The notes below the pieces were generated by a model. It did not search any database and was not told the DNA's origin. It saw nothing but the letters and a program-made list of their open reading frames with translations. A DNA stretch of 64,000 nt from Clavelina lepadiformis (taxonomy: Eukaryota > Chordata > Ascidiacea > Aplousobranchia > Clavelinidae): NCBI RefSeq assembly GCF_947623445.1, contig NC_135245.1:16437501-16501500 (forward strand). Direction: 5' to 3'. Position numbers and translations under genes: made by a program. Positions 38,301-49,900 of this stretch are shown piece after piece (the stretch's first letter is position 1; every line of letters starts with the position of its first letter).

Positions 38301-40631
38301 TATTTTTTCCATTCTAGAAAACTTAAAGTGAACATAAAACACCTAAAGATTTAAAAAAATTATCGCTGTCGAGTGATATTTATCAAATCATTCGACTTGA
38401 CTTGATTAAGTTCTCCCCAAAGAGCTTGGCTAAACCTAAACGCTGTTATACCCACATACGGGACAAAGTATTTCGGTAGTTTAGTCTAATTTGATTGATA
38501 AACTCTTGTCACCCACTTGTCTATTTAGCCAACAGCGCTAGCCATTCAGCAGTGGCGTAAATCATCGCAAAGAACAGAAATATCACAATGACACAAAGGC
38601 AAGCAAACCGCACTTACGTCATTGTCCAATTTAAATATGTTGACGCTTGGTTGACAGAATCATCGATAAGTTTTATTCCTTATCAACGGGCGAGATCAAC
38701 GTCCAGACCTAAACCGTACCAAAACGCCAAATATACACTACAGACGATACGAAAAATACTATTGTTAACAATTAACTTACTTCGTTGTAAGGAATTTGCC
38801 AAATGTCGTGCACTGTGGCAACTATAAGGTCAGAGGTACGTATAAGCTTTATATAACTAGTTTTTCTTGAACTTGAGGTAAAACTAAAAATTAGAAAATT
38901 TACTCTATGCTAATAAAATTACAAGGTTTGTATTTTTCGGCAAAATACTTGCTTGCTTTGTTCATAAATTTTAAATGAAGTCCGTTTATAGTTAAAGTGA
39001 CATGTAGGTTATGTAGAACGTGAGGCAACACGAGATTAAAAAGCCTGACCTTTAAAAAATCCCTCTATACAAGCATTAGATTTTAAAATCCAAAGCAGGG
39101 TTGAGAAAGGGCATAGGCCTATGAAATTGAAATAGCGCTATGAATGGTATTGTCCAGTAATGTCCATGGGACATTTCTTTCTATATCTAATTTCCATTCC
39201 ATGGTATCCCTAATTAATTATTGATATAAAGTAGGTTGCATTGTTATTGTATTATATCCAAAATTTAACTCCAACGTCAGTATGTATGCGAGTAAACTTA
39301 TGTAAAACTCAGATTTTTATTTTCTGCCTATGAAGTTATGCATTTTCTGTTATCGAACAAAGATTTTAAATATATACCTATATGTGGAGCGAAAATGGAA
39401 AATCCAAACAAAATTTTCTAGATTTTAATTATGTCTCAGTACACTAAACAAACACTGTTCACGGCACAAAATCCATTTCCACTGTTCCATTCCATTTCAA
39501 ATGACAAAACGCATATCGGAGTTATCGTTCTCATGAGCAGCCCTGTTTATACAAGTTAAGAACGTTAAAATGTCACATCGCTATTTTAGATTTATCTCAC
39601 CTTATAACGCATGCGAACGTTATGTAACGTTACCAAATCATGACATTTTTATAAGGTAACACAGCAAGAGGTACGCCTAAGTATCAGCAATCGTTTTATT
39701 TTTAGCGGTAATCAGTCTATAGATATTTGTAAACGCCTCCTAGCAGCAATTTTTGACGTATTTACGTAATACTAATGAGCAAAATATATTTTTTTGTAAT
39801 GTAGTCATATCTGATAATCTTCAATTGGTTGGCAGTTATACATCATAGCTCCCGCTGCGTGAAATTTGTAAAAATTTAAATTTTTTTGCTCGAGTAATCA
39901 CAGCTTAATTGACTGTAGGTAATCGAGAACGTACAATTATAATAGCACATTAAACTTGCTCCTTCTGCGTAACGAAATGATCACACTTATATATCAACGT
40001 CATATAGAGCCTACATGCATTTTAATTGATGATATTAACCAAAAACGTTGATTGACAGCACGATTTCAGCTTAAAAGTTGTTTACGGGAAACCCAGCCCT
40101 TTATCACTGCTCAAACAACTCAAAATCTTTTCTCGTTTGCCCTCGGGACTCGAACTGAAAAAAAGTATCAGCGTTGAGAAAGCTTACGAATGCAAATTTA
40201 GTATAAATTTCCTCGTATTAAACGAATAATTTTAGAAACACTTCTATAAACGTGATTCATAACATAAGAGCCGTGTGCAGAATGCAGATATTCGTCAACT
40301 CTGGTTAGACTTTAGACTGTCGCAATGCGTACAGGAAAAGACTGAGATTGAAATATCATATTTCGCGAACGTTTTCACGTAGTTTTAGTTTTTAAAGGGA
40401 AATAAGTTCGAAGGGAAGTCAAATTCTTTTACGTAAATGTTGTAGACTGCACGTAATGTTACGTATAGCGTATGTATTTTCGTGCGATGTGTCGTGTTTT
40501 GTTGAGTTACATATAAGTGAAGCACGTGTGAATCTCTTTCAAAGTAATCTTAGGAACTCGTTCATTAGATCTTATTAATAGTATACTGTATTAGGTTCAG
40601 ATATTGTAGCTAGCTGTTTAATTAAATCAAA
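35400..40631. other. 5.2-kb intergenic region
   Basis: No coding exon was recognised on either strand. It contains a near-palindromic element at 36786-36905. A box-B-like ggttcgaaatc near 37945 hints at a decayed tRNA-related repeat but is not enough to call one. Confidence 0.4.
36786..36905. repeat. Short palindromic repeat, about 120 bp
   Basis: The left arm ggggtctaatgcaaaaatgcacaacc (from 36790) pairs with the right arm ggttgtgcacttctgcactagacccc (to 36900), with a few mismatches and a loop of roughly 55 bp. It could be a very small MITE or a hairpin-forming RNA unit; no target duplication was identified. Confidence 0.7.
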
Positions 40632-43600
40632 ATGAAACAAGTCATCATAGTAACTTTGTTGACGATTGTTGGAACTAGTTTATCATTGCCGATCTTTGCT
40701 GTGAACGATGTTGAAGTAAAACAGGTAAGACGTAAACACTTTTAAAAAATGACAATTAAAACCTTTGTGAAATTGTAGTAAAAATAAATTAAAACTATTA
40801 TCACTTTTGGAGGTAACGTTGGATGTAGATTGAAGGTTTTTTCAACTGTGCTGCAAACCGTGTGATGACAAAATATTTCAATATTTAGAGTTTAGCGTCA
40901 AATCGCACTTTTGTTTTAGCATTGAACTGAAAAGTATGCAAATGCGCAAAATCTGTCGAAACGTTTTGTTACTGTAACGTTTAACTTGACTACTTTTGAT
41001 TACAGGCGGGTGAGTACATGCTGCGGGTGACGTTTAGGTCAATGGACACAGCTGATTTGTACATAATCGCCGTTACGGAGACAGTGAGTTTATGGCTTAG
41101 TGATGGAAGGCAAACTGACATATATCACAACTGTCCATAAATTAATATTAGAGGAATAAAAATAAAATCATGCTCTTCATGCAAAAGTCTATGCGCAGTA
41201 TCATAGCGTACCTGCTATTATACAAATCCAGTTTGCTTGGACGAAATGTTTACCTTAAACACAATCAGCTGCAGTTTCACCTTGTTTAATTAGTTATATG
41301 CTTTGTAACTTTTGCAATTATAACTTTTTTAATCAATAACTTTGAAACTAAAGTGCAAAAACAACATATTTGCAAGGGGAATACGAAAGCAATTAACATA
41401 AATATTCATTTATTTTCTTTGAATATATTCATAGCATCCTGGAGAATATGATCAAGGAATGCAAGCTCATATCATTACGCCGAATGACCTCCGGGATATT
41501 GATGACAAAGAAATTACCATTCTTATGGATGTAAACCTGCTGCCTAGAACAAGTTATGATGTCACCGTTCGAGGGCAGAAAATCTCTGATACTACCGAAC
41601 TTGTTGAAGTTGGTGTTAGTCGGGGAAGCTTTGTTTCAAAAGGTGAGTGTAGCAAACTTTGCATGAAAACTTCCAAGTGTCGGCGAGAAAATAACTTTCA
41701 GATATAGCATGGCATATACTTCTAACGCCTTCTAACGCTTGCAAAAATTACTCTTCGACGTCACTCGACATCTTGAACAAAAATTCATATCCACGATAAT
41801 GTTTCATGCCCAAACGTCACGAGTCATAATGAACTACATTAGAATTCTATTTCAGTACTTTGGTGCTGGTACCAAGCTGAGTCAGAGTCTTACGTCATCA
41901 ATGATGTTTAGAAGTGATGCAGTGATAGAATTTTAGTGCATGCCGCTTTGCTACACGCAGACCGCAGTTCCGATAAGCGGCAAGATATACAAAGCTTGTT
42001 GTTTTAGACAAACCCTCGGGGCAAGAAAGCAAACATTTTTAGCTTGTAAAACATTTTTTAAGGTTGCGACACTGGATTATACTGTGAATCAGCCACGTTA
42101 GGAAGCGCCCAATGCTTTCTTGCTGAGTGGAGATGCGACGGGAAGATGGACTGTGCTGACGGCATGGATGAACACTTGTGCCATTCGGAGAACAAGTATG
42201 TGTCGAAAACAAATGACTTAATGTCAAAAGAAATACAACTTTATAGGTACACGACCGAAAAAAAAAGTCAAAAACAAATTTACTGTACAAAATCTCTACA
42301 CTTGGGCATAAACAAAAAGTGGTAGAGATGATATAAACACAATGAAGTGACCGTGACAAGCAAAAAATTCACACCATAAACTGCTTTAGTTTTTATATAA
42401 TTTTACCCCGATATAAAAATAACAGCATATCAATAATTTCGTTAGCCGGCGACGTAGTACTGAGTAGTTATGTTTCGATAGCTAATGTTAATGTTTAAAA
42501 CGTAACCTGTGCTGCCGTAGATAACGAGATGTATTAAGTAGAAAAATCTTGTTCGCTATTTTTTGACTGGCATATTTCAGTGTGTTTGTACTTATTTCTT
42601 TGACCTTTATGATATAATTTACTTTTGATTTTACCGTTATCCAGCGAAACCATCACTGATGATAACCAGCGTTCTAAAGTGCCAGACTGCGTGAAAAAAT
42701 TACAAGCTGTATCGCTTTGGCTGCAGGAAAATCCAAGTTAGTCACTGATGTTTCATAACTACACCGATTTAGACTCAATTTCGTACGCCTTACCTTTACC
42801 GCTTTATACATACAGTTAATAGTATCTGACGTAATATGCAGTATTTAAGAGTGTCAAATGATTGTGATAGATATTAAACTTATGAAACAGTTTTGTGCAA
42901 TGTACATGCACCATGTGTTGGAAATTTTAAGCACACTCTTATGTTCAGTCGTGCGTAGCCGACATGTGATCGTTGACCTTGCGATTGACGAAACGTGTTA
43001 ATTGGACGATTTATAACTTCTCGTGACAAAACAATGAATTTTTCGAGCTGTTATTAGGAAATGCAGAATTTTAAAGACATGGGATTTAATACTTAAATAA
43101 TTTCAAATACATGTTCTCTAGGCGCAGATTTCACAGATATCCAGGTCCCAAATTGCGACCAAGACGGATTTTATTCAGCCATGCAGTGCCACGAAAATAA
43201 AGGATTTATTTACACTTGCTACTGCGTTGATATAAATGGAGCTCCTCTTGGTGAACCTGTAAATAACGCTAATCCGTTTCAATTCGAAGATCACTGCAGA
43301 ACGCGTAAGTACAGGCCTTTAGTATATACTGTATCTATAGCAAGACCGCATGCATCTTTCAGTAAATGCAATGACCACCGATCTCAATGATCGTGCCTCG
43401 TATAAACCACTTCCATGTATGGTATTGCCTGCAGTGGCGTTTGCATCAAACTGCAACAATTGTAAACTACGAAAGTGCTTTTCTCTTTTACATGTTAATC
43501 TAACCTGAAAGTTTCCGTATCACCAATTTTAAGCGCTAGTCTACTTTTAATATCTTACACCCAACCTAACCTCAGATCCTTAAGTTTAATCTTACTATAG

Positions 43601-43877
43601 TGGACAAGATTATAAACACTATTTTGCGTATTGTTTCGGTAATACTTCACTGGTGGGATTATAGAACTAGCCTTTACTTGTTTACAGCTGTATGGAACAA
43701 AAAAACCTGCAATTCCTTTTTCACTTGATTTAAAGTTTTTACGTTTTTCTTATGATAGCGATTGATAGCGAGATTGTTTAACTAAAATTTGTTGCAATCG
43801 AAAAAGAATATTGTTCTTGTTTCTTAGTTCGTGGGGAAGAAATCGGTAATATCGGAACTGATGAAGACTTTTACTGA
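40632..43877 (+). CDS. Secreted protein with Fn3-like, LDLa and thyroglobulin type-1 modules
   Basis: Exons 40632-40724, 41006-41083, 41435-41642, 42063-42195, 42645-42736, 43122-43304 and 43828-43877; phases agree and give about 278 residues. Exon 1 is a signal peptide (MKQVIIVTLLTIVGTSLSLP). Residues 32-126 look like a beta-sandwich of fibronectin-III type, with GEYMLRVTFRSMDTADLYII and a late LLPRTSYDVTVRGQ strand; this is tentative. Residues 127-166 form a canonical LDL receptor class A domain with six cysteines and the calcium site WRCDGKMDCADGMDE. Residues 185-260 form a thyroglobulin type-1 domain (VPNCDQDGFYSAMQCHEN ... YTCYCVD), with CYCV in place of the usual CWCV. It ends in a short acidic tail. 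Tg1 domains often inhibit proteases, and LDLa binds lipoproteins or other ligands. I do not know this combination from a named protein. Confidence 0.85.
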
Positions 43878-43932
43878 ACAACAGAAAAGAAAAAGTTATT
43901 TTTGTGAATTAACGTCAATTAATTAATCTCGA

Positions 43933-43938
43933 AATAAA
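43933..43938 (+). promoter_or_regulatory. Poly(A) signal AATAAA of the LDLa-Tg1 gene
   Basis: AATAAA 55 bases past the TGA stop at 43875-43877. Confidence 0.45.
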
Positions 43939-46927
43939 TTCGGGAAAAACTAAGTTCCATTTTACCGTTTCAACATCACTTCAGCAGTGCCTGTAGTCTA
44001 TTTTTTGTTGCAATACACCAATAAACGGAATTAAATCAATTATTTCTTTATACCAAATGGAATTTAAGATCATGAACAAGTTGTGGCGAGGATGTTTTGT
44101 GGCAGACTCTTTTAGGTTATGTTGTATGAGAGTACATTTCTGTTGGCAACTTCTTGAAGTAGCCATTAAATCACGGTAAGATTGTCCAGAAGTTTGTTTT
44201 CTTTTAACAATGTTAAGTCAAAATCATTGTTAGGCTCAAAATGTTTTTAATCAGTTTCCTTTCCAAGTTTTACTTAAATTGTCATGAATCTTGGATAACG
44301 ACCAAAACAGTGCAATCACCAGTGCAGGCTTCAGGAATACGATTTTGAAGAAGAGTTTGTGGTGAAACAGATTAAAAACATTACTATATACTAAAATTAG
44401 ATTAGATGCGTTGTATTGAAATCCCTTTATAATCTAAATCTTTAAATTTTAACGCCCTACAGCCTACTTTTTCGAATTGAGAAATTAAAAATGTAATGGT
44501 ATGGACACGTCACCAGAATGTCCCAAAAAACACTTGCAATACAAGTTGTGCTTGCCACGCTGATCGATAAAATACCAAACGGCCGATCAAGAACAAGGTG
44601 GTACAATCAAATACGATTTAATTGTTATGACCATACAAACTTTTCTTTCGCGTGATGGAGCTGTGGAAACATGTCAAAGGGGAAAGTGTATTTTGATAAT
44701 GTCTTTTACATTTACATATTTTTACAAAAATTATTTGGAGAATACTAAAAGTGTTAAACATGCCAACACGACTTCTCCTGCACTTCTGTTTAAGACATTT
44801 GCTCCAAAACTTTGTCCGAAAAGTTTTGTTAGGAGATGCTTTCATTTTGGCCTGCTTCTTTAGGTTACTATAACCATTAGGTAGAATTATTTAATGTTAA
44901 GCAACGTAGCTAAGATGTAAGACTCAATATTGCCACATATACCCCGTTTCCATGTCTATTTATCAGGCCTATGGTGCTGGGCCTTACTTTTCATGTATGG
45001 AAGTGACGTAATTTAGGTAGACATAGTATGCTAGGCCCGAACTGCGTCGTCATCGGGCCTACAACAACCTTTGGCTCAACGGCAAGGTCTAGTGTTTGTG
45101 GCCAAGCCGTAGGGTGATTTCAAATCACCAGATATCTGTAGTTTCAGTGTGTGACCACTGACTAACATATGACTTCAAGTAAGTTAAGGGCAAACAACAT
45201 GCTATACTATTAAACTGCATCTACATGTCGTGCCATTATATTAAATGCTGCTTTATTTGAAAACGCTTCCCAGAGTGAGTTCAAAGTATTTCGAAGAGTT
45301 CAGCTTGAATTACCACTTTATGCTAAGTACAACTTCAATGAAAAACTGGAGCGCGTATATTACTTTTCATTTAACCGCAGACACTCTAAAATGCTCTCCC
45401 GTTATGACAGCAGTTCCCGGGCAACTGGGCGTGACATAGTTTCGCTAATATATTTCTGAAGCAAAATGTAACCAAATGGTATTCTGAACTTTTTGTCAGG
45501 TTTTCAAAAATAAATGTGTACAAATTGTAAAAAAAGTAGCTGCCAATTTGCTCTATGCTGCTGTTGTTACACAAATATTTTTCATATTTTTGCGAACATG
45601 TATAACGGATAAATCTGTCTTAGCTCTCTTCACCAAGCTACTCGTATTTTCAGAAGAACTGAACGTAGGCCTGCTGTAAAGCTGGTTTCGTCAACCCTAA
45701 TATATTAACCAACAGGATTGGCAGAAATGACCATATAGGAGACAAAAAACGAATGGTGTTAAAAATCCACAAACGTAGACAATAAACACGGAAACAGTGA
45801 AACAACCACAGCACCGCTTACCCAATATTCAGTCTATACTCTATAGAGTTAGCATACCATGCAATAAATGAGTATGTAAGTAGAGAAACATCGTCATGGG
45901 CGAACCGAGAATATGTAAGCTTTATAAAGATCAAACAGGTGAGACGCAGGTCAAATTTTAACAAACATTGTTTATTTAACAAAGATATGAACCACATGAA
46001 CTATTTGTAAGAAACCATGCCATTGATAAAGCGCCTAATAAGTCATGATATGTGCATTTGTCCAAAAGGCAAACTAACGAAGTGACGTGAAGTCATCCAC
46101 ACTATATTATATAATATGCCCTCTATGCACGTAACGCGCTGGAAAACTATTTGTGTGTGTTTGTGGGTGTTAGGTATAAATTGGCTGGACTAACATAATC
46201 TGCTTAACACCAGGTGTGTTTATCCATAGGCAATAACTCATTTTAAGGTGAGTAACCCGTAAACCAGGCAGCTATGTTCCTAATTGAAACAAAGATATGA
46301 CTGGTGGAAGCACGAATAAAGTGCTCCCAAACTTTTTCTTTCACCGCTAAGCAACTATATTACGCTGTCTAACAGCAAATACCTAATAAGCATGACGTAA
46401 TCTTTCCCGGCCTAGGACGTCATGCGGGGACTCAGGCGGCTGAAAGCGGCATTGTCGTTCGAAAATGAAATGGTCTTAGCGAAAAAGGCAAAGTTAAACA
46501 CCCGTTTTTCTCCGGCCTCCTTTCCTTGCAAACGATAGATTATTCCATGTCGATAGGTCACTGGGATTAGCAAATAATAAGCACTCGATCAATATGCAAT
46601 AACAGCAGAGGTAGTTTACAGATCTGCCAGCGGTTATTGCGTATGCTATCATATATACCGGATCTTTGACAAATAGAGAAGCCCCTGATTTAGCAGATTC
46701 TAGTTATTTTATACAGTAAATTGCAAGACACTCAATCAATAGTAATAATAAGCAGAAAAATGACAGTGTTGCCAAGCGGGCGAGTAGAAAATCTTTTAAT
46801 TAACGAAGCGAAAAGGAGATGTCCGTTGTTGTTTGAAAAGCAAACCATTTAAGTACCATCCGCGACCAGGCGACTTCAAGTTGAGTTTGTTGAGTATAAT
46901 CTTTTGAATTAAGACGAAAAGTGCAAT
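43939..46927. other. Intergenic with a LINE fragment
   Basis: No gene was recognised. The only identifiable item is the reverse-transcriptase C-terminal fragment at about 44.5 kb. Confidence 0.4.
44497..44617 (+). mobile_element. Fragment of a non-LTR retrotransposon (LINE), C-terminal end of the RT protein
   Basis: The frame reads WYGHVTRMSQKTLAIQVVLA, then IPNGRSRTRWYNQI. The pattern R/W-x-GHV-x-RM ... G-R-x-R-x-RW is a hallmark of the region after the reverse transcriptase in many animal LINEs. Only about 40 codons remain, with a stop directly upstream, so it is a short dead remnant. Confidence 0.6.
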
Positions 46928-49900
46928 ATGCTTCGGACGCATTTGTGTATTTTACTGAAAGTGATTTCCTTAATACTGTTCGTGAGTGGCAGTGAAGGCC
47001 AAGATTCCACTTACTACAGCAACTATTACAACTATGACCTCGGTAGGTATTCAGTAGGGAAAATAGATAGCAAAATAAACGATCTTATAAGGCACGTGAT
47101 ACGATTTCTTTCCAGGAGACACCGCCGGTGAAGATCAAGATAAAAATGAGGAAGAAAACCATGAAGTCCAGTCAGAGGAGAATCCAGAACGTATTTACTT
47201 TTATATTATATAACCAGAACGTAAAATGACTTTTATGTTGCAGAAATAATTGCCTGTCAAAATAGACGTTTCAATAATGCCAGCTTTTTAAATATTTTTC
47301 TGCAGTAAGTTTGAACGGCAATTTTCGAGTACTGTGCACTGGTGACCAAATTGTCTTGACAATTTTACGGCAAGCACTTCCAGAAAGTCTAGAAATACAT
47401 ATCCCAAAGGTTGGTACCCAGAAAACTTAAGTTCAAAGAAAAGTATAAGAATAGAGAATAACCATATACATAAATCTATATGAGCATATGGCGGTAACTG
47501 AAAGGTGTGAAAATCATTGCCAAACCTTTCAAATCACTTCTGTATATATAATTACTATAAGTGGATTAACGAGCGAAAGTTTATTTAGGAAGCGTTCCGT
47601 GTGTATAAATCATGAATTAGCAAAGCTTGCGTCCGAAAACGTTGGATTTGCGTTCTTATGAACCTCGTTTGTCATTAGACTCATTACACTCAATGTATGT
47701 GGTACTTTTATGATAAGAGATTCTCTTGTATAAGTGAAGCCAGAAGGGCTTCAAGATTAATTTGGGTTTTGAAAACAAAATCCACTTTTTTAAAATCTTC
47801 ATTCATCTTCGGCTTACCGGTATATCCCAACTCCAACAAAGTTATCCTGTCAAAGGTAAATTACATCAAATGCGGTTTTAAAGCGTAAAGACGAAAAGAA
47901 CAGAGAAATGGTTTAGAAAATCGCTTTGTCAGAAATGAAAGCACTAAAATATAGATTGACTGTCAGAATTCTGACGCATATTATCTATAAATACAAACTT
48001 GTCAGACAAACGCAATCTCTTTTGAACACACTCACAAAACATTCTTTGATTCAAACGTATTCAGTCTCAATTAAATCCCGTGATGTTTACTCAATCATTC
48101 CATTGTTAAAACTCTGTCTGCTACTGTCCCGTGTTTGATGTGGTTCAGTGGCAAACTCTATCAAACCGCATTATTAATACCGTATTTATTGTCTCTGCTA
48201 GTGATCCGACTTCAAGCGCCAATTCGCAGACAATTTCATTATTTCTGTATTTTGCAGAATAAACGTGGTGTCGGGTTATATTCTTATGGGTGGTCGTTTT
48301 GTAATTTCGACCGAAGCTCAGTTTACAATCTATAAAGATTTTATCACTTGAAATGATAAAACGTTCAGCCAAAAAGCTTTCTTAAAATCACGTTTCACGG
48401 GGTGTGAAATGAAACGGCTTCGATGCTTTCATCTCATCACGGGATTTTCGCTATGACGAGAAAAACAATTGTTTTGTTTTGTTTAAACCCAAGCAGACTC
48501 GAGAATGTCTTAACATCTGCGCATTTAAACTGATGTACAAGGACATACCTTAAAATAAAGAACGTTTTAAAGCAGCACCTTCTTGTGTGAGATAATTAAT
48601 CAAAGTATGGAGCAGTAATGCAAGGAATTTCGTGGGAGCAAACAGAAATTATTCACCAAGAATAAAAAAGATTACCAAAAGCTACACTGACTTGAACTTG
48701 GTCTGATGATTATACTACCAGTATTGACATAACAGCCCAATTTATAGGCAAGCAATAAAGAGAAATGAAACATAGCTTTCTGTTGTAAAAACAGTGAAAC
48801 TTCAACGCTTTACTATCAGCTTACCAGAAGAGCCGTAAAGTGAAAACAGTGAATTTTTTTTCAACTTTAAACGTATAAATTTTCTTCTTTATCCATCGTG
48901 GTAATCCTGTTCCTTGTGTGAATTGCCTCCAGATTAAACGACTTAAAAAAATGGTGTTAAATGTTAAACGATTAAAATCTCTTTTAGCCGGATTTACTTT
49001 TGGATAAGTTTCAACCTCAATGGCACCTGAGTAGCTCAGTTTACAACGGTTCATTTGCAAGAAACAAAGATCAGCCAGAAATGTCATTGAACTTGCAAAT
49101 TACGCAAGACTTGAACAATGCACTAACTTACTTTCGAAAAATGCTCGCGTTAAGCCAAAACAAACAACAGATTACCACTTGGGAGGCTGATAAATGATTT
49201 ACAGTATAATGTGCTATCAAAACACACGGCATTCTTGGCCCGAGAAAAGAATTTTTACTTCTTTTAAATGCGAGGGAAAAATCTTCTAAGTTAAGAATTT
49301 AATAGCATTTAAGAACATAGAACCGAATGTCACCATGAAGCTCATTTTGAAATGCATAATGGTTTCAAAGATGAAGCATTCAACTTTGCTACAAAGTCGC
49401 AATATGTTTGTGCTCCACAGAAAATGGTCTCCGCAAAGGACTGCTTTCGATACAACCTCGGGAACACGGTCGTCACATACCAAGTGAACCGGACATGTGC
49501 GGATCTAATCACCCTACAGCATGTCGGATCAAGCAGGTTTTTTCGTCATCGCGCGCTTCTGAAACACAAAAGATTAACTGTCAGTAGCAGCAAGTATGCC
49601 AAGGGTGATATAAAATAAATCTATAGGTTTTGTGAAATTTAAGACATACTACTTGTGCATAAAATCTGGTGGAATTATTCACCGTATTGCGGCTATTCCC
49701 TGACAAATTAGAAACGCCGGTACAGTGACACTTCGTAATTGACGCAGCCGGCTTATTCCTACAAGTACTTTGTCTTTAACGTATCTTCTGCTCTTGATAA
49801 CAGTCCCTACTCCGTTGTCTACACGATTGTCATGGAATGCGAACAATTTGGATCTGTTGGTGGAAATGGCAGTTTCATTTTTACGAGCGATGATCGCATA

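Noticed and set aside
48065-48450. Inverted words aaatcccgtgatg / catcacgggatttt as MITE ends
   Set aside because: Only 13 bases match, with no target duplication and no family resemblance.
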